A stretch of 48,178 nt of DNA from Anaerococcus vaginalis (GTDB lineage Bacteria; Bacillota; Clostridia; Tissierellales; Peptoniphilaceae): positions 1-48,178 of the forward strand of contig JAGZMY010000014.1 of NCBI GenBank assembly GCA_018363915.1, given 5' to 3'. Both the position numbers and the translations under genes were made by a program. The notes under the pieces are model-generated. The model was not told where the DNA came from and ran no database searches. It saw only the letters and a program-made list of their open reading frames with translations. Numbering within the stretch: the stretch's first letter is position 1; each line of letters starts with the position of its first letter. Below are positions 15,194-23,612 of the stretch, piece by piece.

Positions 15194-15962
15194 ATTGCAT
15201 TTTTTGCATTTCTATTGTGAATTTTTGTAGAATTTTTTTCTCTATTCTTGATACTGTCATTTGAGAAATAGAAAGTTTATTTGCTATATCTACTTGGGTT
15301 CTTCCTTCGTAGTATCTTAATTCTAAAATTTGTTTTTCTAAGTCGTTTAGTCTTTCGGTTGACTTATCTATCAAATCTTTTAATTCTACTGAATCAAAAT
15401 TTTTGTCGTCTTCTCCTATCATGTCGGATAAATCTACGGAATTTTCTCCTTTTTGGACTTGATATTTCATATCCAAACTTTGTGGAGAATAAACCTTGCT
15501 TGCCTCTATTGTTTCAAGAATTGTTTCTTCGTCTTCTCCAAGGTAAGCTGCAATGTCTTTTATAGTTGGGGTTCTTTGGAGTTCTTGTGGAAGAATTTTT
15601 TTTGCTACATTTATTTTTTTGTAGAGATTTTGAATTCTTCTTGGAACTCTTATTACCCAACCTTTGTCCCTGAAATATCTTTTTAGCTCGCCCATTATTG
15701 TTGGGGTTGCAAAGGATGAAAATTCGTATCCTTTTGATGGATCGTACCTATCAATGGCATAGATTAGACCAAGAGATGCTACTTGATAAAGGTCATCTTT
15801 TTCGATTCCTTTTCCTACGTATTTGTTGGAAAGGATGTCGACTATATACATATGATCTTCTATAAGTTCATTTCTCAGATCCTTGTCCCTTGTTTTATAA
15901 AATTGTTCAAATTTTTCTTTGATCTCTTTTTTTCTTTCAAGAGATTCTTTTGTATCTGCCAT
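15192..15962 (-). CDS. sigB: RNA polymerase sigma factor of the SigB/SigF family
   Basis: A 256-residue group 3 sigma-70 factor. Region 2 is evident (DDLYQVASLGLIYAIDRYDPSKG, then FSSFATPTIMGELKRYFRDKGW), region 3 follows (VPRRIQNLYKKIN ... TPTIKDIAAYLG) and region 4 ends with the HTH YYEGRTQVDIANKLSISQMTVSRIEKKIL. Length and pattern match SigB and the forespore-type sigmas; no sporulation genes are present in the window, and the rsbV-rsbW partners make a stress-response SigB role the better reading. It starts two bases after rsbW. The regulated promoters are unknown. Confidence 0.92.
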   Translation of the reverse strand: MADTKESLERKKEIKEKFEQFYKTRDKDLRNELIEDHMYIVDILSNKYVGKGIEKDDLYQVASLGLIYAIDRYDPSKGYEFSSFATPTIMGELKRYFRDKGWVIRVPRRIQNLYKKINVAKKILPQELQRTPTIKDIAAYLGEDEETILETIEASKVYSPQSLDMKYQVQKGENSVDLSDMIGEDDKNFDSVELKDLIDKSTERLNDLEKQILELRYYEGRTQVDIANKLSISQMTVSRIEKKILQKFTIEMQKMQ

Positions 15963-15964
15963 AA

Positions 15965-16297
15965 TTATTTCTCTTTTGTAAGTATTATCTTATCTTCAAC
16001 AACTTCTACCTTGTCTGCTAATTGTTCAAGGATAATTTGTTTGATTTTTAGATTTTCCTCTTCAATTTCCCTATCTTTTCCTATAACTTCTACTTTCATT
16101 AAATTCTCTTTTGTATAGAAATTTATTTTTATATTTCTATCGCTCATTTTATAATTTATTGCTTCTGATACAACGACTCTTATATCTTCAACTTCTTCTA
16201 TATCAAAGCCAATGTCGCTTGCAAGGCTTGCTGCTAAAAGTCTCATTGATTTTAAATAAATGGTTTTTGGTGGAATTGTTAAACTTATGGTATCCAT
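15965..16297 (-). CDS. rsbW: RsbW-like anti-sigma factor, short and lacking ATP-binding boxes
   Basis: By position (between rsbV and the sigma gene) and by the IPPKTIYLKSMRLLAASLASDIGFDIEEVEDIRVVVSEA segment in its first half (given here only as the region 8-47), this is an anti-sigma factor of the RsbW type, which binds and holds the sigma factor. Ordinary RsbW has about 160 residues and a GHKL kinase fold. This one has 110: the N-box position reads SEAINYKM with the asparagine displaced, the DxGxG box is replaced by VIGKDREIEEEN, and the glycine-rich ATP lid is absent. It probably cannot phosphorylate RsbV in the usual way. The start codon shares a base with the rsbV stop (TAATG). Confidence 0.7.
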   Translation of the reverse strand: MDTISLTIPPKTIYLKSMRLLAASLASDIGFDIEEVEDIRVVVSEAINYKMSDRNIKINFYTKENLMKVEVIGKDREIEEENLKIKQIILEQLADKVEVVEDKIILTKEK

Positions 16298-16605
16298 TAT
16301 TCCTCCATCTCAAATAAATCACTTATGTCTGTTATTTTAAATAATTTTTTGATATTTTCTTTTGGATTAATTATTTTTACAATTTTGTCTTTTTCTTTTT
16401 GGTCTTTGTATATATTTATAAACATACCAAGGCCTGTTGAATCTATATAATCCAATTTTTCAAGGTCTATTATAAAATCTGTATCAGTATTTTTTAAATA
16501 CTCATCGCAAAATTTAGAAAAATCTTCTTTTGAATAAACGTCTAAATCTCCAATAAGTTTTACTAATAAGTGATCATTTTTTTCTTCAATATTTGCCTTA
16601 AACAT
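16297..16605 (-). CDS. rsbV: RsbV-like anti-sigma factor antagonist (STAS domain)
   Basis: A 102-residue STAS-domain protein. In the known partner switch, the unphosphorylated form binds RsbW and sets the sigma factor free. The conserved phosphorylation site region DSTGLGMF is intact (serine at about residue 51), as is the N-terminal GDLDVYS strand-turn. It begins two bases after the gyrA stop, so it belongs to the gyrase transcript; GAGGAC at the gyrA end may act as ribosome site. The usual PP2C phosphatase genes (rsbU, rsbP, rsbX) are not in the window. Confidence 0.88.
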   Translation of the reverse strand: MFKANIEEKNDHLLVKLIGDLDVYSKEDFSKFCDEYLKNTDTDFIIDLEKLDYIDSTGLGMFINIYKDQKEKDKIVKIINPKENIKKLFKITDISDLFEMEE

Positions 16606-16607
16606 TT

Positions 16608-19049
16608 CTAGTCCTCGCTGTTTTCTTCATAATATTTGGTTACAGAAACAATAAAGTCCTCAGTATTTTCTAAATTCTTTAATTTTACTCCTAGGGTATT
16701 TCTACCTGTTGTTGATATGTCTCTTGCTGATATTCTAATCATATCTCCTTTTAAGGAAACCATCATTATGTCGTCATCCAAATTAGCAGGAAGAGTTGCT
16801 ACCACATTTCCAGTTTTTTCTTTGATTTTGTGGCATCTTACACCTTTTCCTCCCCTATTTTGATTGTTAAAATTATTGAAGGATGTTTTTTTACCAAAAC
16901 CATTTGCAGTTACAACTACCAAATAAACTTCATCTTCAACTATATTCATTGACACAACTTTATCATCATCTCCAAGTCTAATTGCCCTTACTCCTTGAGC
17001 ATTTCTTCCCATAGACCTGATGTCTGATGAGGCAAATTTTATTGCCATTCCTTTTTGAGTTGTTACAATTATATCACAAGGATGATCTATTTGCCTAATT
17101 GAAACAAGTCTATCATCATCTTCAAGTGAAATTGCTATGATTCCATTTCTTTGAATATTTGTAAATAATTGGGCATCAGTTTTTTTGATTTTTCCCTTTT
17201 CAGTTTGGAACACTAATTGGCTGTTGTCACTTAGCTCTGACAATTCCATTATGTCAGTTATTTTTTCATTTGTTGCAAGAGAAATTATATTTATTATAGC
17301 TTGACCTCTTGATTGCCTGCTTGCTTCTGGAATTTCGTAGCATTTTAGTGAATAAACTCTTCCAAGATTTGTAAAGCAAAGTAGGGATTCGTGAGTGTTT
17401 GTTGTAAGAATTTTTTGGATAAAGTCATTTTCCTTTGTATTTCCAGCGGAAATTCCCTTTCCTCCCCTATTTTGTACCTTATAAGTATTTATTGGAAGTC
17501 TTTTTATATAACCATCATGAGTTAAAGAAATTAATACGTCTTCTTTTTCAATTAATTCTTCAATATCAAATTCTCCCTCATCTGGAACAATTTTCGTTCT
17601 CCTATCATCAGCAAATTTTTCTTTTATTTCTAAAATTTCTTCTTCGATGACGCCAATTAATTTTTCTTCATCATTTAAAATTGATGTGAAATATTCGATT
17701 TTTTCAGCTAATTCCTTATCTTCTGCTTGCAATTTTTCAATTTCAAGACCTGATAGTCTTTTTAATTGCATATCAAGGATAGCTTGAGATTGTAAATCTG
17801 TTAAGCCAAATCTTTCATTAAATATTTTTTTGATTTGGTCGTTATCATAAGATGATCTGATTATTTTTATAATTTCGTCGATATTATCTATGGCAATAAT
17901 CAAACCTTCAACTATGTGTTTTCTCTTTTGAGCCTTGTCAAGATCGAATCTTGTTCTTCTTCTTACTACATTTTTTTGATGTTCAATGTAGTATTTTATA
18001 AGCTCTTTTAAATCAAGAATTTTTGGAACTCCATCAACAAGGGCAAGATTTATAATTCCGAAAGTTGTTTCAAGTTGAGTTTGTTTGTAGAGATTATTTA
18101 GGACAATATTTGCATTTGCATCCCTTTTTACCTCAATTACAATTCTCATTCCCTTTCTATCGGATTCGTCCCTAATATCTGAAATTCCTTCTAGCTTTTT
18201 ATCTTTAACATATTCAGCAATTTTTTTGATTAAATTTGCCTTGTTTACTTGGTAAGGAATTTCTGTAACAATTATTCTTTCCCTGTTTTTCTTAAATGGC
18301 TCAATTTTTGCAACAGCACGAAGTTTTAATTTTCCACGTCCTGTTTTGTAGGCTTTTTTGATTCCAGCTTTTCCAAGAATTTGTGCTCCAGTTGGAAAAT
18401 CTGGTCCTTTTATGATTTCTGCCAATTCTTTTATAGAAATTTCTGGATTTTTCATATAAGCAATACAAGCATCAATAGAATCTCCCAAATTATGAGGAGC
18501 CATATTGGTTGCCATTCCTACTGCTATACCATTTGATCCATTTACCAAAAGATTTGGAAATCTTGATGGAAGAACTGTTGGTTCTTTTTCTTCTTCATCA
18601 AAGTTTGGCATAAAATCAACTGTATCTTTGTTTATATCTCTAAGCATTTCCTTGGCAATTTTGCTCATTTTAACTTCTGTATAACGCATAGCCGCTGCAT
18701 CATCGCCATCAATTGAACCAAAGTTTCCTTGACCGCTTGCCAAAGGATACCTAGTTGAAAAATCTTGAGCAAGTCTTACAAGGGCATCGTAGATTGCAGA
18801 GTCTCCATGAGGGTGGAATTTACCCATAACCTCTCCGACAACTCTGGCTGATTTTCTGGTTGGCTTATTTGGATCAAGTCCAAGTCCTTCCATTCCGTAT
18901 AAAATTCTTCTATGAACTGGTTTTAATCCATCACGTACATCTGGTAGGGCTCTTGAAACAATTACTGACATGGAATATTCCAAGTAAGCACTTCTCATTT
19001 GCTTTTCGAGATCTACCTCTATGATATTTTTATAGCTTTCTTCTGTCAT
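16608..19049 (-). CDS. gyrA: DNA gyrase subunit A
   Basis: The DNA-cutting subunit of gyrase, which adds negative supercoils in an A2B2 complex with GyrB. At 813 residues it is full length. The N-terminal motif ALPDVRDGLKPVHRRILYGM, the catalytic tyrosine in MRYTEVKMS, and beta-propeller repeats of the C-terminal domain including the GyrA-box-like QNRGGKGV are present; QNRGGKGIS occurs at about residue 535. In the quinolone-resistance region HPHGDSAIYDAL the serine and aspartate positions are unchanged from sensitive enzymes. AGGAGG lies just before the ATG, overlapping the gyrB stop. Confidence 0.99.
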   Translation of the reverse strand: MTEESYKNIIEVDLEKQMRSAYLEYSMSVIVSRALPDVRDGLKPVHRRILYGMEGLGLDPNKPTRKSARVVGEVMGKFHPHGDSAIYDALVRLAQDFSTRYPLASGQGNFGSIDGDDAAAMRYTEVKMSKIAKEMLRDINKDTVDFMPNFDEEEKEPTVLPSRFPNLLVNGSNGIAVGMATNMAPHNLGDSIDACIAYMKNPEISIKELAEIIKGPDFPTGAQILGKAGIKKAYKTGRGKLKLRAVAKIEPFKKNRERIIVTEIPYQVNKANLIKKIAEYVKDKKLEGISDIRDESDRKGMRIVIEVKRDANANIVLNNLYKQTQLETTFGIINLALVDGVPKILDLKELIKYYIEHQKNVVRRRTRFDLDKAQKRKHIVEGLIIAIDNIDEIIKIIRSSYDNDQIKKIFNERFGLTDLQSQAILDMQLKRLSGLEIEKLQAEDKELAEKIEYFTSILNDEEKLIGVIEEEILEIKEKFADDRRTKIVPDEGEFDIEELIEKEDVLISLTHDGYIKRLPINTYKVQNRGGKGISAGNTKENDFIQKILTTNTHESLLCFTNLGRVYSLKCYEIPEASRQSRGQAIINIISLATNEKITDIMELSELSDNSQLVFQTEKGKIKKTDAQLFTNIQRNGIIAISLEDDDRLVSIRQIDHPCDIIVTTQKGMAIKFASSDIRSMGRNAQGVRAIRLGDDDKVVSMNIVEDEVYLVVVTANGFGKKTSFNNFNNQNRGGKGVRCHKIKEKTGNVVATLPANLDDDIMMVSLKGDMIRISARDISTTGRNTLGVKLKNLENTEDFIVSVTKYYEENSED

Positions 19050-19057
19050 TTATCCTC

Positions 19058-20962
19058 CTAGACATCTAAGTTTTCAACATATTGGGCGTTTTCTTCTATA
19101 AATTCTCTTCTAGGTTCTACCTTTTCACCCATTAGCATTGAAAATGTTGCGTCTGTTGACATTTGTGAATCTTCTTTTTCATAAACTTGAAGTAAGACTC
19201 TGTTTTCTGGATCCATAGTTGTTTCCCACAATTGCTCTGCGTTCATCTCTCCAAGACCCTTGTATCTAGAAATTTTGTAATTATCTACTTTCCATTCTTT
19301 TACAATTTCATCTAACTCTTTATCTGTATAGCAATATCTTTCTTTTTTTCCACTTGAAATTTTATAAAGTGGTGGTTGGGCAATATAAATATGTCCTCCA
19401 TCAACAAGTGGTTTCATGTATCTGTAGAAAAATGTCAAAAGTAAGGTTCTAATGTGAGCCCCATCTACATCGGCATCTGTCATAATTATAATTTTTCCAT
19501 AACGAAGTTTACTTATATCAAATTCTGAACCAATTCCTGTACCAAAAGCTGTAATCATTGATTTTATTTCTTCATAATTTAAAATCCTATCAAGATTTGC
19601 CTTTTCTACATTCATTATTTTTCCTCTTAGAGGAAGAATTGCTTGAATTCTATTGTCACGACCGCCTTTTGCAGATCCACCGGCTGAATTACCCTCGACT
19701 ATAAAGATTTCATTTTCTCCTATATCTTGTGATTGGCAATCAGCAAGTTTTCCTGGAAGAGTTGTTGAATCAAGAATTGATCTTTTTCTTGTTAAATCTC
19801 TTGCCTTTCTTGCAGCCTCTCTTGCCCTTCTAGATGCTAGGGCTTTTTGAATTATTGATTTAGCGATTTTTGGATTTTCTTCTAAGAAATTTCCCATGTG
19901 CTCTGAGAAAAAGGCATCAACTGCTCCTCTTACTTCGCTATTTCCAAGTTTTCCCTTTGTTTGTCCTTCAAATTGAGGATTTGAAATTTTTACTGAAATA
20001 ATTGCAGTAATTCCTTCTCTTGCATCATCTCCTTGAAGATTATCTTCATTTTCTTTTAATAAATTATATTTTCTAGCATAATCATTTACACTTCTTGTCA
20101 AAGCTGACCTAAATCCTGAAAGATGAGTTCCACCTTCTAGGGTGTAAATATTATTTGCAAATGTTAGGATATTTTCGCTATATCCATCTGTATATTGAAA
20201 AGAAATTTCTATTTCTGTAGATTCTTGACGTCCTTCAAAATATGGAACTTCTTTAAAAATTGGAGTTTTATTTCTATTTAAATATTCTACAAATTCTTTG
20301 ATTCCACCGTCATATTTAAATTCAATTTCTGACTCATCTCTTTTATCTTCAAAAATAAGTCTTACTCCCTTATTTAAAAAGGCCATTTCCCTAAATCTAT
20401 TTTCTAGGGTTTTTTTATCATAAACAGTTACATCAAAAATTTCTGGATCTGCTTTAAAAGTTATTTTTGTTCCACTTTCTTTTGTATCCCCAATTATTTC
20501 AAGATCACTTGTTGGTTTTCCTCTTTCAAAAGTCATTCTATGAATATGACCTTCTCTTTTTACTTCTGCAATCAAATATTCACTTAGAGCATTTACAACT
20601 GAAACTCCTACTCCGTGAAGTCCTCCTGAAACCTTGTAAGCCTTATCGTCAAATTTTCCTCCAGCGTGCAAAACTGTAAGAACTGTTTCTAAGGTTGATT
20701 TTCCAGTTTGTGGATGCTTTTCAATAGGAATTCCTGAACCATCATCTTCTACTGTTACAATATTATTTTCATCTATACTAATTTTTATGTAGTCACAACG
20801 ACCTGCAAGAGCCTCATCAACAGAATTGTCTACAACTTCGTAAACTAAGTGATGAAGTCCCCTTTCGCTTGTTGAACCTATATACATTCCAGGTCTTAGT
20901 CTTACTGGCTCAAGTCCTTTTAAGACCCTAATGTTCGATGCATTATATTCTGAATTTTCCAT
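19058..20962 (-). CDS. gyrB: DNA gyrase subunit B
   Basis: The ATPase subunit of gyrase, 634 residues, as usual in Gram-positives (no extra C-terminal domain of the enterobacterial kind). The GHKL ATPase motifs YEVVDNSVDEALAG, VEDDGSGIPIEKH and GGLHGVGVSVVNAL are clear, as are the TOPRIM motif EGNSAGGSAKGGRDN and the later MTDADVDGAHIRTLLLTFF. It starts 15 bases after recF, with AAAGGAAT as ribosome site, in the order recF-gyrB-gyrA typical of Gram-positive origins. Confidence 0.99.
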   Translation of the reverse strand: MENSEYNASNIRVLKGLEPVRLRPGMYIGSTSERGLHHLVYEVVDNSVDEALAGRCDYIKISIDENNIVTVEDDGSGIPIEKHPQTGKSTLETVLTVLHAGGKFDDKAYKVSGGLHGVGVSVVNALSEYLIAEVKREGHIHRMTFERGKPTSDLEIIGDTKESGTKITFKADPEIFDVTVYDKKTLENRFREMAFLNKGVRLIFEDKRDESEIEFKYDGGIKEFVEYLNRNKTPIFKEVPYFEGRQESTEIEISFQYTDGYSENILTFANNIYTLEGGTHLSGFRSALTRSVNDYARKYNLLKENEDNLQGDDAREGITAIISVKISNPQFEGQTKGKLGNSEVRGAVDAFFSEHMGNFLEENPKIAKSIIQKALASRRAREAARKARDLTRKRSILDSTTLPGKLADCQSQDIGENEIFIVEGNSAGGSAKGGRDNRIQAILPLRGKIMNVEKANLDRILNYEEIKSMITAFGTGIGSEFDISKLRYGKIIIMTDADVDGAHIRTLLLTFFYRYMKPLVDGGHIYIAQPPLYKISSGKKERYCYTDKELDEIVKEWKVDNYKISRYKGLGEMNAEQLWETTMDPENRVLLQVYEKEDSQMSTDATFSMLMGEKVEPRREFIEENAQYVENLDV

Positions 20963-20976
20963 AAGATTCCTTTCTA

Positions 20977-22050
20977 TTATTTAATTCGACCATCTTTTAT
21001 TTTTCTAATTTTACTCCTACTAACCCCATCCAAACTTTTGGTGTTTGTTGCTGTAATTATTGTTTGAAATTCTCCTAAATTTTCCAATAAAAAATTTGAT
21101 CTTTTTTCATCAAGTTCTGAAAAAACATCGTCAAATAAGATTATCGCCTTATCTTGGCTAGTATTTTCTATTAAATTTACATTGGCAAGTTTAATATTTA
21201 AAATAGCAGATCTTTGTTGACCTTGAGATCCAAATTTTTTTGTATCTTTGCCATTTATTATTATATCAATTTCATCTCTTTGACTGCCTGATGTAGTCCT
21301 ATAATATTTTAAATCATCAGAAATATTTTCCATAAATATTCCACCATATTCTTCCATTGAATTTGCTTTGATGTTTGGCTTATAAATTATGGTTAAATTT
21401 TCCTTATTTTCTGTAAGATTCAAATGATTTTTATTGGCATAGGTATTTATTAGGGAAATATATTTTTCCCTAAACCTATAAATTTTATAATTTAGCCTAA
21501 TTATTTGCTGGTCAAATGCCATAAGCTCAGTTTTAAAATATTTTGACCTTTGATTTTTTAATAATTTATTTCTTTGGCTTAAAATTTTATCAAAATCTTT
21601 TTTAACTGCCTTGTAGCTAAAATTAACACTAATTATTATATCATCAATCAAGTCTCTTCTAAAATTTGGTCCATCTTTTATTATATTTAAATCTTCTGGG
21701 GTAAACAAAACCAACTTGAAAAGAGATTTTAAATCCTTATTTTTGTCATATTTTATTTCATTTACAAAAATATCTTTTTTATTTTCATTTACATCTATAT
21801 GAACATTTTTAAAAGATTGATTTTTTCTAATAATTCCATCAAGGGACATTTCTTTTTCATTAAACATAATAAGGTCCTTGTCCCTAAAGGATTTGAAACT
21901 TTTTGCATTTGCCAAATAATATATGCTTTCAAGTAAATTTGTTTTTCCTTGGGCGTTATCTCCCAAAAATATATTTATATTTTCATTAAATTCTATATTT
22001 TGAGAAAGATAATTTCTAAATTTATTGAGTTTTAAATTTTGAATCCACAT
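20977..22050 (-). CDS. recF: DNA replication and repair protein RecF
   Basis: An SMC-like ATPase that helps load RecA at gaps, working with RecO and RecR. Its 357 residues are of normal length. Walker A GDNAQGKTN is near residue 30-38, preceded by LNKFRNY, typical of RecF; signature-like TSGSQRDEIDI and GSQGQQRSAIL, then Walker B AIILFDDVFSELDEKR, follow. The ATG overlaps the yaaA stop by one base (TAATG), so translation is coupled. The position between yaaA and gyrB is standard. Confidence 0.98.
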   Translation of the reverse strand: MWIQNLKLNKFRNYLSQNIEFNENINIFLGDNAQGKTNLLESIYYLANAKSFKSFRDKDLIMFNEKEMSLDGIIRKNQSFKNVHIDVNENKKDIFVNEIKYDKNKDLKSLFKLVLFTPEDLNIIKDGPNFRRDLIDDIIISVNFSYKAVKKDFDKILSQRNKLLKNQRSKYFKTELMAFDQQIIRLNYKIYRFREKYISLINTYANKNHLNLTENKENLTIIYKPNIKANSMEEYGGIFMENISDDLKYYRTTSGSQRDEIDIIINGKDTKKFGSQGQQRSAILNIKLANVNLIENTSQDKAIILFDDVFSELDEKRSNFLLENLGEFQTIITATNTKSLDGVSRSKIRKIKDGRIK

Positions 22051-22259
22051 TATACAAGACTTATTAAAAATTGATTGTCAAATTCTATTTCATCGCCCTT
22101 ATAAAGTTTTTTACCAGCTTGGAAAAATTCTTCGCCATTTACCAAAATTCCATATTCTTTTATAAGATGTTTGGCTTCTCCTCCGCTTTGGGCTATGTCC
22201 GTTGCCTTTAAAAGATCTTTTGCTAAAATCTCGTCGCATTCAAATTCTATCTTTTCCAT
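22050..22259 (-). CDS. yaaA: S4-domain RNA-binding protein YaaA
   Basis: A 69-residue protein consisting of one S4 domain, recognised by KATDIAQSGGEAKHLI followed by YGILVNGE. In Bacilli and Clostridia this small gene nearly always lies between dnaN and recF, as here. It presumably binds RNA, perhaps in ribosome biogenesis; the precise role is unsettled. It starts eight bases after dnaN and overlaps recF by one base. Confidence 0.95.
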   Translation of the reverse strand: MEKIEFECDEILAKDLLKATDIAQSGGEAKHLIKEYGILVNGEEFFQAGKKLYKGDEIEFDNQFLISLV

Positions 22260-22267
22260 AAAAACTC

Positions 22268-23383
22268 CTATTCTGCAAGTCTAACTGGAAGGGCAAGATA
22301 AGTAAATTCTTCATCATCATATTTTGATTCGTTTGGATAAATTAGGCATGGATTTAGAGATGATTTTAAATGCATTCTTATAGTTTGGGTATCACAAGCC
22401 TTAACTCCTTCTATCAAATATCTTGCATTAAAAGCAATTTTTACATCATCGCCTTCTTTTTGAATTTGTAAAACTTCTTTCAAATCTCCAATTTCAGAAT
22501 TTGATTCGATTAGGCACTTATCATCTTCTATATTTATTTTTATAAGATTTGCTCTTTGGGTATTGTTTAATAATTGAGCTCTTTCCAAAGAATTAATAAG
22601 TTCTTGCCTATCAACTACAAGACTTGTTGTAGAAATATCTGAAATTATATTTGTGTAATCAATATAATTTTTATCAATTACCTTGCAATACATTGTAGTA
22701 TCTCCAGATTCAAAAATTATATCCTTGTCGTCCTTATAAATTTTTGTGATTTTTTCATCATCAATTATCCTTGTCCATTCAGAAATAGATTTTCTTGGAA
22801 TAATAAGTCTAGCCTTATCCATTGATGATGGATATGATAATTTTAATTTTTTAAGGGCAACCCTATATCCATCAAGGGCTACAAAATTTAAATATCCATC
22901 TTTTAATTCAAATAAAATTCCTGTAAGGGCAAGTTTTGTTTCGTCCAAGCTTGTTGCAAATTCTGTTTGTGAAATTGATCTTTTCAATTTATCATTTTGA
23001 ATTTCTAAATAATCAACGCTTGGTATAGAAAAATTTTTCTTTTCATAATAATCAAAAGCTAGGATATTAAAGTTTGAACCATTGCATTTGATTTTTATTT
23101 TTGAATCTTCTAGATCAATTTTTATTAGCTCATCTGGAAATTTTCTTACGATATTTGCAATTATATTTGCATTTATTGCCATTTCGCCTTCTTGTACTAC
23201 CTTACAATTGGCTTTTGTTACAATAGATATTTCTCCATCTGATGATGTTAGTGTTAAAGTATCATTTTTTGCTTCAAAGTATATTAATTCATGTATTTGT
23301 ATATTGGTTTTTCTCGAAACAGCTTTCAAAGCTATGGAAATTTTATTTAATAAATCTTTTTGTTGAATTTCTATTTTCATATT
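22268..23383 (-). CDS. dnaN: DNA polymerase III sliding clamp (beta subunit)
   Basis: The ring-shaped processivity clamp of DNA polymerase III, 371 residues from the chosen start with the three clamp domains in order. The beginning MKIEIQQKDLLNKISIALKAV and the C-terminal end YLALPVRLAE (the terminal strand of the peptide-binding pocket) are typical. The start at 23383 is chosen because TTAGGAGC lies five bases before it; an earlier ATG at 23395 sits within the ribosome-site region. The 223-base gap to dnaA carries DnaA boxes. Confidence 0.98.
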   Translation of the reverse strand, partial: NMKIEIQQKDLLNKISIALKAVSRKTNIQIHELIYFEAKNDTLTLTSSDGEISIVTKANCKVVQEGEMAINANIIANIVRKFPDELIKIDLEDSKIKIKCNGSNFNILAFDYYEKKNFSIPSVDYLEIQNDKLKRSISQTEFATSLDETKLALTGILFELKDGYLNFVALDGYRVALKKLKLSYPSSMDKARLIIPRKSISEWTRIIDDEKITKIYKDDKDIIFESGDTTMYCKVIDKNYIDYTNIISDISTTSLVVDRQELINSLERAQLLNNTQRANLIKINIEDDKCLIESNSEIGDLKEVLQIQKEGDDVKIAFNARYLIEGVKACDTQTIRMHLKSSLNPCLIYPNESKYDDEEFTYLALPVRLAE

Positions 23384-23395
23384 TGCTCCTAACAT

Positions 23396-23612
23396 ATTAT
23401 ATAAACTTAGTAGTATTAGTATTAGGTAGTGTATATATGTGGATAAGTCTTACAAAGCTTTATTTATAAATTAAAAACTCAAATAATAAGTTTTGGATAA
23501 GTTTTTATAAGTAATCCACTTTTCCACACAATCCACAAGCTAAAATAATTTTTTTAGAAAGTTAAGCTTATAAACAAGCTTATCCTCAAACTTATACACA
23601 ATTTGTGGATAA
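23396..23612. other. oriC, dnaA-dnaN part (DnaA box cluster)
   Basis: Perfect or near-perfect DnaA boxes lie in this gap: TGTGGATAA at 23438-23446 and 23604-23612, TTATACACA at 23592-23600, with weaker relatives TTTGGATAA near 23494 and TTTCCACAC at 23521-23529. The last perfect box adjoins the dnaA stop codon. Together with the cluster upstream of dnaA this gives a bipartite origin like that of Bacillus subtilis. Confidence 0.85.
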
